Assembly: GCA_958370325.1 (NCBI GenBank)
Contig: CATXJW010000001.1
Coordinates: forward strand, 62,001 to 126,000
DNA: 64,000 nucleotides
Source: an uncultured Collinsella sp.
Lineage (GTDB): Bacteria; Actinomycetota; Coriobacteriia; Coriobacteriales; Coriobacteriaceae
Reading direction: 5' to 3'
The notes under the pieces were generated by a model that was not told where the DNA came from, did no database searches, and saw only the letters and a list, made by a program, of their open reading frames with translations. Positions 29,088-39,594 of this stretch are shown here, piece after piece. The position numbers and the translations under genes are program-made. Position 1 is the first letter of the stretch, and the number at the start of each line of letters is the position of its first letter.

Positions 29088-29765
29088 TCACTCAAAATCT
29101 TCTTGGCCCAAATCGGCATATAGCCTGCGCTTGCGAATGTAGCCGAGCACGGACTCGCTCGTAAGATAGCGCACGCTCATGCCGCGGGCAACTCGCTTAC
29201 GAATGTTCGTCGAGCTGATCGCCAGCGCCGGAATCTGAATATAGCGCACGTCGAACGGCAGCCCCGACTCTTTGATTCGGGCACGCGCCGTATCGATATC
29301 AAAGCCCGGTCGCGTCGCCGCAATAAAGGTAGCAAGCTCAGCGATTCGTTCGGCATCATGCCAGGTCACAATATCGATAATCGCATCGGCGCCCGTAATA
29401 AAGTAGAGCTTTACCTGCGGCGGGTAAAAGTCGCGAAGGGCATGAAGCGTATCGGCAGTATAGGTCACGCCCGGACGGTCGATCTCGAAACGGCTCGCCA
29501 AAAAAGCCGGATTCGCGGCGGTGGCGAGAACCGTCATGGCATAACGGTCCTCAGCAGGCGTCACCGGTTTGTCGAGTTTAAAGGCAGGAGAGCCGGCCGG
29601 CATAAAGAGCACAGCGTCCAAGTCGAGCGACTCGCGCGCCTGTTCGGCAGTCACCAAGTGCCCGTAATGAATCGGGTCGAAGGTGCCGCCCATAATGCCA
29701 AGCCGAAACTCTTTGCCCTCTTTTATGGGCAGCTCGGGCAAACCGATTCCACCGCGCAGCGACAT
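29088..29765 (-). CDS. nadD: Nicotinate-nucleotide adenylyltransferase
   Basis: Makes deamido-NAD from nicotinate mononucleotide and ATP. The nucleotidyltransferase motif GIMGGTFDPIHYGHLVTAEQ and the C-terminal ISSTNIRKRVARGMSVRYL are diagnostic. At 225 residues it has an N-terminal extension of about 20 residues ahead of the core; ATG 29765 is the only suitable start. It begins three bases after obgE ends. Confidence 0.95.
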   Translation of the reverse strand: MSLRGGIGLPELPIKEGKEFRLGIMGGTFDPIHYGHLVTAEQARESLDLDAVLFMPAGSPAFKLDKPVTPAEDRYAMTVLATAANPAFLASRFEIDRPGVTYTADTLHALRDFYPPQVKLYFITGADAIIDIVTWHDAERIAELATFIAATRPGFDIDTARARIKESGLPFDVRYIQIPALAISSTNIRKRVARGMSVRYLTSESVLGYIRKRRLYADLGQEDFE

Positions 29766-29768
29766 GGC

Positions 29769-31247
<1,479 letters not shown>

Positions 31248-31251
31248 CTAC

Positions 31252-31294
31252 AAAAAGAGGGAGACCCTTGAATCCTAAAACTCAAGTGCCTCCC
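31252..31294 (-). terminator. Terminator after rpmA
   Basis: On the minus strand GGGAGGCACTTGA pairs imperfectly with TCAAGGGTCTCCC and is followed by CTTTTTG. It lies 26 bases after the rpmA stop and just before obgE, so obgE may depend on read-through. Confidence 0.75.
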
Positions 31295-31319
31295 ACATAT
31301 GTGCTCTATGAAGGGTGAA

Positions 31320-31577
31320 TTACGCGTTCGCGAGCGGGCGTACGCTGACCCTGTGCTTGATACCCTTGTGGAACTCAACGGTACCGTCGACCAGCGCGAA
31401 CAGCGTGTCGTCCTTGCCACGGCCAACGTTCTCACCCGGGTGGATGTGCGTGCCGTGCTGACGGACGAGAATCGTGCCCGTGGTTACCGTCTGGCCGGCA
31501 TAGCGCTTCGTGCCAAGGCGCTGACCGCGGGAGTCACGGCCATTACGGGAGGAACCGAGTCCTTTTTTGTGTGCCAT
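31320..31577 (-). CDS. rpmA: Large ribosomal subunit protein bL27
   Basis: 50S protein near the peptidyl transferase centre. The 85-residue protein matches bL27: [31 protein letters not shown], and [20 protein letters not shown]. It begins directly with MAHKKG, without the cleavable N-terminal extension seen in many Firmicutes. It follows rplU by about 33 bases. Confidence 0.97.
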   Translation of the reverse strand: MAHKKGLGSSRNGRDSRGQRLGTKRYAGQTVTTGTILVRQHGTHIHPGENVGRGKDDTLFALVDGTVEFHKGIKHRVSVRPLANA

Positions 31578-31610
31578 TGTGTATACCTACTCTTTCGTTA
31601 CGAGTGTAAT

Positions 31611-31985
31611 CTACTCGGCGACGGGAGCCTCGGCAACAGCCTCGGCCTCTGCCTTGACAGCCTTCTTGGCGCGGGACGTAGCCTGGACCTTCACGATCTT
31701 CAGCTTGGTGAGCTGCTGACGGTGACCCTTCAGACGACGATAGCGCTTACGCTTGTGGAACTTGAAGACCAGCTGCTTCTCGCCCTTGAACTGCTCAACG
31801 ATCTGAGCGGTAACCTTGGCCTTGGCCAGCTTGTCGGGATCGGTGACGATCTTCTTACCATCGTTGAGGAAGATGACCGGCAGGGTGACCTTGTCGCCCT
31901 CATTGCCCTCGATCTTCTCGACGGTGATGACATCGTCGGTGGCGACCTTGTACTGCTTGCCGCCCGTGTTAACGATTGCGTACAT
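31611..31985 (-). CDS. rplU: Large ribosomal subunit protein bL21
   Basis: 50S protein. MYAIVNTGGKQYKVATDDVI and FKFHKRKRYRRLKGHRQQLT are diagnostic; a short Ala/Glu-rich tail extends the usual 103 residues to 124. ATG 31985 lies after AAGGGCAAG. It opens the rplU-rpmA unit behind a strong promoter. Confidence 0.97.
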   Translation of the reverse strand: MYAIVNTGGKQYKVATDDVITVEKIEGNEGDKVTLPVIFLNDGKKIVTDPDKLAKAKVTAQIVEQFKGEKQLVFKFHKRKRYRRLKGHRQQLTKLKIVKVQATSRAKKAVKAEAEAVAEAPVAE

Positions 31986-32027
31986 GTTTACTTGCCCTTC
32001 ATGCATCAGTTAGTGCAACAGCCGAAT

Positions 32028-32056
32028 ATAGTAGCAGGCGAAAATACCCCCGTCAA
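32028..32056 (-). promoter_or_regulatory. Promoter of rplU-rpmA
   Basis: TTGACG (32056-32051), a 17-base spacer and TACTAT (32033-32028) on the minus strand; the -35 overlaps the last codons of the upstream gene. Confidence 0.8.
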
Positions 32057-32865
32057 CGAGTATGTGGAGCAAATCCACAAGTTCGCACAGGTATGGGGCT
32101 GACGAGTCGGCCCTCGTCGTCCTCGCATGCTTGATTCTGACGCTCGACATCGTAGGAGCAGATGGTCACGAGGTCTTGCATACCAGTGGAAACAATAGGT
32201 GCATCCACGCCCGGGGTCAAGCCCTGCAACAAAACATCAGCTGCAGAAAGCAAAATTTCAGGACGCATGGAGCCCTCGTTATCGGCATGGGTGTCGAGCA
32301 TGAGCACTAAATGGTCCGGGCGCTCCCCCGCCGTGAGCTCATAGCCCACGAGCGTGTGATCCAAATCCAAGCGCTTGCTCTTTTTTCCGCGCGCGTAGTC
32401 GATGCCATGGTCCGCGCGCAGCGTGTCGATCGCACGACGAACCTCGTCGGCGCTTACGGGCGCCTCGGGATCCAAGTGCAAATCAATGCGATACGACAAG
32501 CGCGTGAGCTGCGCCGTCAACGCCGGCGTGCGCACGTCGATGTACGCCGCCTCGATGGGTGCCAGATCGGCCGGAGAGGCCGCAGCCAGGCGCCCAAACG
32601 CCTCGTCGAGCGCCACGAACTCGGTCATAAACAGGTCATACCACTCGCAGGTCGACGACGTGCCCACCGGTAGCGCCGAAGAGAAGCCCACGCGCATGTG
32701 AGGAGAGAAACCCTGCGTGACGGCATAGGGAAGTCCCGCACGGCGCACGATGCGCTCAATGGTATGGATTACTTCGAGATGGCCCAGGTACTTAAGGCGA
32801 TCGCGCTTGCCATAGCGAACACGAAGCCTAAAGAGCGTGGGGTTGTCGGTCAGGCGCTCACTCAT
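32053..32865 (-). CDS. DUF2344 / TIGR03936 family protein
   Basis: Protein of unknown biochemical role that accompanies or is fused to the TIGR03960 radical SAM protein in many bacteria. The family start LFRLRVRYGKRDRLKYLGHL, then RIVRRAGLPYAVTQGFSPHM and LPVGTSSTCEW are clear. Its ATG overlaps the radical SAM stop codon (ATGA), so the two are translated together. Length is 270 residues; the C-terminal 60 residues are less conserved. Because the pair sits upstream of rplU-rpmA, a role in RNA or ribosome modification is often suspected, but this is not shown here. Confidence 0.88.
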   Translation of the reverse strand: MSERLTDNPTLFRLRVRYGKRDRLKYLGHLEVIHTIERIVRRAGLPYAVTQGFSPHMRVGFSSALPVGTSSTCEWYDLFMTEFVALDEAFGRLAAASPADLAPIEAAYIDVRTPALTAQLTRLSYRIDLHLDPEAPVSADEVRRAIDTLRADHGIDYARGKKSKRLDLDHTLVGYELTAGERPDHLVLMLDTHADNEGSMRPEILLSAADVLLQGLTPGVDAPIVSTGMQDLVTICSYDVERQNQACEDDEGRLVSPIPVRTCGFAPHTR

Positions 32866-34739
32866 GCGCGATCACCCATCAATACATTCTTGGCGTGGAG
32901 CGTGGGGCAGATTCCGCAGCCGGTGCACGACGTGCGGGTGCAGTCGGGAGTCGTGACACCCTCGAGCGAGCGACGGTACTCGCGCTCGAGGAAGCCGCGC
33001 GTGCAGCCGGGGCTCACATGCTCCCACGGCAGGCGCCAGTCCAACTCGTAGGGCAGGTGCACGAGCTCATTGAGGTCGATGCCGTTTTTGGCAGCAGCCT
33101 CCTTCCAGTTATCGAGCGAGAAATGCTCTACCCAGGCGTCAAAGCGAGAGCCCGCGCGCCAAGCATCGATGATGACGGGCGTCATGTCACGCCCGGCGCG
33201 GGACAGCGCGGCCTCGACGAGCGAGGTCTCGGCATCGTGGTAATGCACGCGGACGGCTCGGTTGCGAACGCTCGTGATAAGCAGCTTCTGGCGACGCTTG
33301 ACGTCGTCGTAGTCGAGCTGCGGGCACCACTGGAACGGCGTGGCAGCCTTGGGGATAAACACCGAAACCGAGATGGACACCGAGATCGAGCCGCGACGAG
33401 CCTTGGGCACCACGGAACGACCGAGCTCCAGCACGTGATCGGCCAGATTGGCGATGGCCACGATGTCCTCGTCGCGCTCGCCGGGAAGGCCCATCATAAA
33501 GTAGAGCTTCATGCGGTTCCAGCCGGCCTCGAAGGCCGCCTTGGCCGCACGGTCCAGGTCCTCCTCGGTCACGTTCTTGTTAATGATGTCGCGCATGCGC
33601 TGGCTGCCGGCCTCGGGCGCGAACGTCAGGCCGCCCTTCTTTTCGCCGGCGACCGACTCGGCCATATCCACGCCAAACGAATCCAAGCGCTGCGACGGAA
33701 TAGACACGCGAATACCCGTATCCTCCAGGCGATGGTTGAGCCTGCCGAGCACGTCACGAATGCAGGAGTGGTCGGTCGTAGAGAGCGAGGTCAGCGACAC
33801 CTCGTCATAGCCGGTCTTTTCCAGACCCTGAATCACCGACGAGACGATCTGGTCGGCCGAGCGCTCGCGCACCGGGCGATACGTCATGCCGGCCTGGCAA
33901 AAACGACAGCCGCGAGCGCAGCCGCGCAGAATCTCGATAGACAGGCGGTCGTGAACCAGCTGCGCATAGGGCACGCACGACTGCGACAGCGGATTCGTGG
34001 CGCCGAAATCCTCGACGACGCGCTTGTAGACCACGGTCGGCGCATCCTTGCCCTCGCGCGGCACGGTGTAACCATGCGGCGAGCAGGGCTCGTCGTGACG
34101 AACCTCATAGAGCGACGGCACGTAGTTGCCGGCAATGGATGCAAGCTGCTCAACAATCTGCGCGCGCGGGACTCCTTCGTCGCGCAGGCGCCGATGCAGC
34201 TGGCAGGTCTCGAGCAGCGATTCCTCGCCCTCACCGATGAGGATGGCATCGAAGAAGGCCGCGTACGGCTCGGGGTTGTACACCGAGGGACCGCCGGCAA
34301 TGATGATGGGGTCGTCTTCGCCTCGGTCGGCCGCCAACAGCGGAATGCCAGCGAGGTCGAGAGCCTCGAGGAAGTTCGTCACCGCCATCTCGTGCGGCAC
34401 ATGCAGGCCGACAATATCAAACGAAGCGACGGGGGCAGCGCCTTCGAGCGACAGCAGGGGAATACCCGCCTCGCGCATGGCGTCACCCATATCGGGCCAC
34501 GGCACATAGCCACGCTCGCAGGAGATGCCCTCGGCCTGGTTAAGGATGTTGTAGAGGATGGCGATGCCCTGGTTGGGCAAACCAACCTCGTACACATCCG
34601 GATAGATCAGGCAGCAACGGTAGTCGGCATCGGCCTTTGAAAGCGTGCCCCACTCGTGATCGATATAGCGACTCGGCTTTTCGACCTTGGCGAGCAGCGG
34701 CTCAATTAAATGAAAGCAGTCTTGATACGGAACGCGCAA
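32862..34739 (-). CDS. TIGR03960-family B12-binding radical SAM protein
   Basis: Radical SAM enzyme of unknown substrate. The N-terminal cobalamin-binding-like domain runs to about residue 230 (YPDVYEVGLPNQGIAILYNI, IIIAGGPSVYNPEP). The radical SAM cluster motif is LRGCARGCRFCQAG (C-x3-C-x2-C) near residue 280. The C-terminus has another Cys group, CTRTSCTGCGICPTL, likely binding a second cluster. It is 625 residues from TTG 34739. It is coupled to the DUF2344 gene that follows. Confidence 0.9.
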   Translation of the reverse strand: MRVPYQDCFHLIEPLLAKVEKPSRYIDHEWGTLSKADADYRCCLIYPDVYEVGLPNQGIAILYNILNQAEGISCERGYVPWPDMGDAMREAGIPLLSLEGAAPVASFDIVGLHVPHEMAVTNFLEALDLAGIPLLAADRGEDDPIIIAGGPSVYNPEPYAAFFDAILIGEGEESLLETCQLHRRLRDEGVPRAQIVEQLASIAGNYVPSLYEVRHDEPCSPHGYTVPREGKDAPTVVYKRVVEDFGATNPLSQSCVPYAQLVHDRLSIEILRGCARGCRFCQAGMTYRPVRERSADQIVSSVIQGLEKTGYDEVSLTSLSTTDHSCIRDVLGRLNHRLEDTGIRVSIPSQRLDSFGVDMAESVAGEKKGGLTFAPEAGSQRMRDIINKNVTEEDLDRAAKAAFEAGWNRMKLYFMMGLPGERDEDIVAIANLADHVLELGRSVVPKARRGSISVSISVSVFIPKAATPFQWCPQLDYDDVKRRQKLLITSVRNRAVRVHYHDAETSLVEAALSRAGRDMTPVIIDAWRAGSRFDAWVEHFSLDNWKEAAAKNGIDLNELVHLPYELDWRLPWEHVSPGCTRGFLEREYRRSLEGVTTPDCTRTSCTGCGICPTLHAKNVLMGDRA

Positions 34740-34749
34740 CGGAAAACCC

Positions 34750-35679
34750 CTAAGCAGCGAGATCGGATGCGTCCTCGTAGGACGCCATAGGACGGGTAGC
34801 GCCCGCGACCGTGGTCACCAGATCGCGAACGCGGGAGAACGTGGCAGTGACTACCTCGTTGGCACGGCTGTAGTCGACATCGCGCTCGTAGAGCGAAACG
34901 AGCGCACGGCCCATGCCATAGGTGCCCGCGGCAGCAGTAAGCGCCTTGACGGCAAAGCCGATGTGCGGCGTCTGCTTGACGAGCGCACGAGTGACCGCGC
35001 GGATCACAAGACCGCCGGCAAGCACGCCCGCGACCTCGTAGCCGCGCTCAGGCTTAATGCCGCGTCCAAAGACGGCAGCGAGCTCAAAGAGCATGCCCAC
35101 CTGCGCCAGCGCCATCACGGGATAATCGGCGCCCGGCAAAAACACCAGCGCACCGGTCGCCATATTGGTGAGCGCGCACGAGGTGATGATACGATTGGCC
35201 GCCGCGATGCGCATGAAGGCAAAGTTCGCCGCAAAAGCCGTTTCCTTTTCGGTGCGATCGAGAATCCAGCGGGCAAGCGTCTCGAGCAGATACGTCTTAT
35301 CGGTTGCCGCCACCACGCCGAGCATGGGCGTGGACTCCTCGATAAACGGCACCTCCACAGCAGACTCGGAAAGCACGCACACGGGCGCGCCGGCGATTAC
35401 GAGCTCCTGCACGGCACTCTCCAAGCGGTCGGAGCCGCACGAGAGCACCAGTACCACATCGGTATCGGTCTTTGGAGCAATTCGCTCCTCCCCCAGACGC
35501 TCGACGCGCACAATGCCCGAGGTCGTCTGCGGCACAAAGGCGTCACGCACCGTCTCGGCCAGAAAGCGCGAGGCGGACGAATCCAGATAGACCGAGACGC
35601 GCACCGGCGTATCGGAATCCTTCTTAACGGACGCGCCCATCTTAAAAGCGCGGGTCAGCTTATCTACGGGAATTTTCAT
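34750..35679 (-). CDS. Conserved hypothetical membrane-associated protein (DUF697-like)
   Basis: Not firmly recognised. The first half (residues 20-150) looks like a small-molecule or nucleotide-binding alpha/beta domain (VVLVLSCGSDRLESAVQELV). The second half has helical, weakly hydrophobic segments (GYEVAGVLAGGLVIRAVTRA and TAAAGTYGMGRALVSLYE) resembling DUF697 proteins that follow GTPase domains. It starts with ATG 35679, 18 bases after rodA, and lies 10 bases before the radical SAM gene, so it is probably co-transcribed with the cell-shape cluster. No catalytic motif is evident. Confidence 0.6.
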   Translation of the reverse strand: MKIPVDKLTRAFKMGASVKKDSDTPVRVSVYLDSSASRFLAETVRDAFVPQTTSGIVRVERLGEERIAPKTDTDVVLVLSCGSDRLESAVQELVIAGAPVCVLSESAVEVPFIEESTPMLGVVAATDKTYLLETLARWILDRTEKETAFAANFAFMRIAAANRIITSCALTNMATGALVFLPGADYPVMALAQVGMLFELAAVFGRGIKPERGYEVAGVLAGGLVIRAVTRALVKQTPHIGFAVKALTAAAGTYGMGRALVSLYERDVDYSRANEVVTATFSRVRDLVTTVAGATRPMASYEDASDLAA

Positions 35680-35697
35680 AGCAAACCCCTCCAGCGG

Positions 35698-36924
35698 TTA
35701 CGCGGCGCCCGAACGATGCCGCCATATGGATTGTACGATACCCACCGTCAGCAGCTGAATCATCATCGAAGACGAACCGAAGCTAATAAACGGTAGCGGA
35801 ATACCGGTAATCGGCATCATGCCGATGCACATGCCGATGTTTTCGAAGGTCTGGAACGCCCACATGCCAACGATGCCCACGCACGATAGGCGCAAGAACA
35901 GCGACTCACACTTAAAGGCGACGCGAATCGTCGAAAAGATCAGCAGCACGTAGAGGCACAGGAGCAAAAAGGAACCGCAAAAGCCAAAGGTCTCGGATAG
36001 GAAGGCGAAGACGAAGTCGGTGTGGAACTCAGGCAGAAAGCCGCCGGCCGACTGCGTCGCATGGCCCAAACCCTTACCAAAGAAGCCGCCCGAACCAACG
36101 GCGATAAGCGACTGCTGCAGGTTGTAGGCATCGTCCGAATCGGCATTATCGGGGTCGATAAAGACCGTCAGGCGGTTCATCTGATACTGCTTGATGAGCA
36201 CATCGTGGCCGAGCAACGAATCAAAGACCGAATCGAGCGCCAGGACGAGGGCCACCAAGCCCACGAGCAGGGCCAAGGTCGACAGCACCCATTCGCGGCG
36301 TGCACCGCTCATGCAGATGACGATGGCGCCCGAGACCAGCACGACCAGGCCCGAGCCCAGGTCGCCCATGGCGACGACGGCCAAAAACGGAATGGACAGC
36401 ATGCCGCAGAGCTTGACGTAGTCGCGAACGGTATCGATGCGACCGTTATACTGCGAGCCAAGCGTAGCAATAAAGAAGATGGTGATGAGCTTGGCAAGCT
36501 CAACCGGCTGGAATGTCAAGCCGATACCGGGAATCTTGATCCAGCCCGTCATGCCCAGACCGCCTGTATAGGACAGACCCGGAATCTTGGGCGAGAAGAT
36601 CACGATCAGGTCGATGACGAGCAACGCCGTCGAGAAATTGGAAATACCGCGCAGGTCGGTACGCCAGACCAGCACCGCCAGCACCGCCCCGATGCCAATT
36701 CCCAGAAGATGGCGTGAGAACGAGGCATCGGCCTTAAACTGCGAAGCCGACCAGATAATGATGGCACCGTAGGCGACGAGCGCCACTGTAGCCACGAGCA
36801 CACCGATATGCACCTTTTGGCGAAACGTGCCGCGCGAGGCCGAAAGTTGCTTGTTGACGCGGTCCAGGCTGCTGCGAGAGCCGGTCTTGGTTGAACGGAA
36901 CAGATCCGCCGGAGAAAAATCCAT
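35698..36924 (-). CDS. rodA: SEDS-family peptidoglycan glycosyltransferase RodA
   Basis: Polytopic membrane enzyme that polymerises glycan strands for cell elongation with its partner PBP2. Around ten hydrophobic helices follow a cytoplasmic N-terminal tail of 40 residues. Family motifs include QPVELAKLITIFFIA, the Asp-containing MGDLGSGLVVL, GHATQSAGGFLPEFHTDFVF and GIPLPFISFGSSSM. The 408-residue size is normal. It lies nine bases downstream of mrdA, the gene for its cognate transpeptidase. Confidence 0.95.
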   Translation of the reverse strand: MDFSPADLFRSTKTGSRSSLDRVNKQLSASRGTFRQKVHIGVLVATVALVAYGAIIIWSASQFKADASFSRHLLGIGIGAVLAVLVWRTDLRGISNFSTALLVIDLIVIFSPKIPGLSYTGGLGMTGWIKIPGIGLTFQPVELAKLITIFFIATLGSQYNGRIDTVRDYVKLCGMLSIPFLAVVAMGDLGSGLVVLVSGAIVICMSGARREWVLSTLALLVGLVALVLALDSVFDSLLGHDVLIKQYQMNRLTVFIDPDNADSDDAYNLQQSLIAVGSGGFFGKGLGHATQSAGGFLPEFHTDFVFAFLSETFGFCGSFLLLCLYVLLIFSTIRVAFKCESLFLRLSCVGIVGMWAFQTFENIGMCIGMMPITGIPLPFISFGSSSMMIQLLTVGIVQSIWRHRSGAA

Positions 36925-36933
36925 CGCAACCTC

Positions 36934-39003
36934 CTATCGAACCGAAGAATCGCCCGAGGCCGAAGAGGTATCGGGCTCGTCATAAATCACGCCGAGCACG
37001 TCGCGCACGACATGCATCGCGGTATCTGAGCCACCGCCGCCCTGCTCCAGGACAGTAGCGATGACATACTTGGGATCATCGGCCGGTGCATAGGCGCAAA
37101 ACCACGCGTATTCGTCCTCGCCGCTTTTCTCGCCCGTGCCCGACTTGCCGTATACCTGCGGCGTCAGGGTGCCAAAGTGAGCCGCCAGGGACGTCGATGC
37201 CGTGTAAATCACGTCGTGCATGCCGTTGCGAACAAGAGTCAAATCCGAATCGCTGTTGATCTTGGCCTCCAGGCGCTTCTTCTTGCCCTTGCCGTTGTAC
37301 TTATAGGCATCGCCGTCGCCATCGCGCGACACGGCAGACAAAAACACGTGAGGCACATACTGTTTGCCGCCGTTGGCAAGACCCATATAGGCGCACGCCA
37401 TCTGCAGAGGCGTCACCAAAATGTCACCCTGGCCGATGGCAATGTTGGTCATATCGCCGGCATTCCACTTGCGGTCCTCGGCAGAGGCGTCGGTGAAGTA
37501 CGACTCCTTCCACTCGGCATCGGGAATACGGCCCGCGCCCTCACTCGGCAGATCGATACCGCAGGTCTTGCCTAAGCCCCAGCGACGAAAGATCTCCTGC
37601 AGGCCCTCGGAATGTTGCTCGTCATAAAAGAACGCCTTGCCCATGTCGTAGAAGACGGGGTCGCACGAGTTGGCGATACCCGACTGCAGCGTCATGGTGC
37701 CGTGGCCGGAATGCAGCCAGCAGTACTTGCCCCACGACTTGCCCAGACCCGTCCAATAGCCCGTGCAGTTGGTCGTCTGCCCCGACGTGTAGGTTCCAAA
37801 CTCAAGACCGGCCAGTGCCGAGAGCGGCTTGATGGTCGAGGCCGACATGTACTGTCCGCTAATGGCGCGGTTGAGCAGCGGGTGCGAACCCTTGTCATCA
37901 TTGAGCTCGGTCCACACGTCATTTGAGACGCCGCCGATAAAGACGGACGGATCGAACTTGGGCTCGCTCGCCATGCCCAGGATCTCGCCATTGTTGGGAT
38001 CGAGACACACCACAGCGCCGTTGCCGGCATTGCTGTAGCCAGTGGTCTTGGCAAGCTCGATGGCGCTCGCCAGCGCCGTCTCACAGGCCTGTTGGATCTT
38101 AAGGTCGAGCGTGAGCTTAATGTCGGAGCCGGCCTTGGCGGGCACGGCGCCGGCCTGACCGGTCACATTGCCCGAGGCATCGACCTTGACGGTCTGCTCG
38201 CCACGAATACCCTGCAGCAGGTTTTCGTAGTAGCTCTCAACACCCGCCTGGCCCACGATATCGCCCGACTGGTACGTAATCTTGCCAGCAGAAGCATCAT
38301 CATCGCCAGAGGTTTTCTTATTCTGGGCCTCGAGCTGCTCGGAGGTAATGGTGCCGGTATAGCCCAAGATATGGCATGCCGTCTCGCCATATGGATACTG
38401 GCGCTCGGTACGCTCGGCAATCTTGACGCCCGGGAACTCGCCGGCGTGCTCCTGAATATAGGCAACCGTGGAGCGACGGACGTCCGTCGCGATGGTATGC
38501 AGACTCTGGGCGCCCTCGGAATTGTCCTGAATATTGCGCAGAACCGCCACGTAGGGCATACCGAGCACGTTGGCAAGATGGCGAACCAGAACCTCATCCT
38601 CGGCAAGGTCGCGGTAGGCCACGACAGCAAGTGAGGGACGGTTCTGGACAAGTGCCACGCCATTGCGGTCGAGGATGCGGCCACGCACAGCGGGTGTGGT
38701 AACGGTGCGCGTCTGATTGCTATTAGCCTGCTTTTCGTAATAGTCCGACGAGACCATCTGCATGCCCCACAGCTTGACGGCAAGCGCCGCGAACATCGCG
38801 CCCACACCCGTGGTGAGGATGGAGAAGCGGCCCTTAAAGGCGGTCGCCGCGGTATTGCCCTCGCCCTCGGTGGCGCGCGGGGCCGTTCCATGCTGCGTAT
38901 CGTAGGTAAAACGGGAATCGCCGCGACGCATGATGACCAGCGCGACCACGATGGCCACAACCAGCACGATACCGGCGATAATAACCGTCATCTGGGAAGA
39001 CAT
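36934..39003 (-). CDS. mrdA: Penicillin-binding protein 2 (elongation transpeptidase)
   Basis: Class B PBP that cross-links peptidoglycan with RodA. A first hydrophobic segment covers residues 6-25 and a second candidate anchor lies at 62-82 (LTTGVGAMFAALAVKLWGMQ). The pedestal domain has RGRILDRNGVALV. The transpeptidase active-site serine is S389 in SASTIK, the second motif is SCD at 446-448, and KSGT is at 620-623. Length is 689 residues with an acidic Ser-rich end. The extra N-terminal hydrophobic segment is unusual for PBP2 and may reflect an added region. Confidence 0.94.
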   Translation of the reverse strand: MSSQMTVIIAGIVLVVAIVVALVIMRRGDSRFTYDTQHGTAPRATEGEGNTAATAFKGRFSILTTGVGAMFAALAVKLWGMQMVSSDYYEKQANSNQTRTVTTPAVRGRILDRNGVALVQNRPSLAVVAYRDLAEDEVLVRHLANVLGMPYVAVLRNIQDNSEGAQSLHTIATDVRRSTVAYIQEHAGEFPGVKIAERTERQYPYGETACHILGYTGTITSEQLEAQNKKTSGDDDASAGKITYQSGDIVGQAGVESYYENLLQGIRGEQTVKVDASGNVTGQAGAVPAKAGSDIKLTLDLKIQQACETALASAIELAKTTGYSNAGNGAVVCLDPNNGEILGMASEPKFDPSVFIGGVSNDVWTELNDDKGSHPLLNRAISGQYMSASTIKPLSALAGLEFGTYTSGQTTNCTGYWTGLGKSWGKYCWLHSGHGTMTLQSGIANSCDPVFYDMGKAFFYDEQHSEGLQEIFRRWGLGKTCGIDLPSEGAGRIPDAEWKESYFTDASAEDRKWNAGDMTNIAIGQGDILVTPLQMACAYMGLANGGKQYVPHVFLSAVSRDGDGDAYKYNGKGKKKRLEAKINSDSDLTLVRNGMHDVIYTASTSLAAHFGTLTPQVYGKSGTGEKSGEDEYAWFCAYAPADDPKYVIATVLEQGGGGSDTAMHVVRDVLGVIYDEPDTSSASGDSSVR

Positions 39004-39016
39004 CTACAGGCCTCCC

Positions 39017-39589
39017 CTATTTGAGCTTGCGGGTCTTGGGCTTAAAGCGCATGCCCATCTGGCGTCCGCCACGTGCGGAGAATCCATAACCGGACTGCGG
39101 CACGACGCCGGACATCAAAAACGGAATGGCAACCAGACCCGTCAGGATCGAAGACGGCAGCGCATGACCGAAGATCGCCACGACAAAGCTCGTCTCCAAA
39201 CCCATAAACAGCAAGATGATGCTGTAGATCACATTAATGACGAGCGCGAAGGCACCCACCGTGATGCCGCGCGCACTCGGGGTACCGCCCGTCTGACCGG
39301 CGGCGCTGTGCACCAAGGCAAAAGAACCCACGGTCAGCAGGAGCGACATAACGCCCACCGGCACGGCAGCGGAAAGGTCATAGAACAAGCCACTGCAAAA
39401 ACCGCACGCGACGGCACGGGTCGGGTCGCCCGAGAACACGCTTAGGCACACCAGGATAATCATGAAGTTGACGCGACCGCCCGCAATGGAGATCTGCGGT
39501 GCCAGGCCTGCCTGCAGCAGCACGCACACGATGGCGGCGATTACAAACGTGCGGGAGCTCATCCCCTGCTCGTGTAGATCCATGGACAT
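39017..39589 (-). CDS. mreD: Rod shape-determining protein MreD
   Basis: Small polytopic membrane protein of the elongasome. About five hydrophobic helices (FVIAAIVCVLLQAGLAPQIS, VNFMIILVCLSVFSGDPTRA, and others) and position between mreC and mrdA identify it; MreD sequences are poorly conserved. It starts five bases after mreC, possibly from the second ATG (MSSRTF) at residue 10. Confidence 0.88.
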   Translation of the reverse strand: MSMDLHEQGMSSRTFVIAAIVCVLLQAGLAPQISIAGGRVNFMIILVCLSVFSGDPTRAVACGFCSGLFYDLSAAVPVGVMSLLLTVGSFALVHSAAGQTGGTPSARGITVGAFALVINVIYSIILLFMGLETSFVVAIFGHALPSSILTGLVAIPFLMSGVVPQSGYGFSARGGRQMGMRFKPKTRKLK

Positions 39590-39594
39590 GCCCC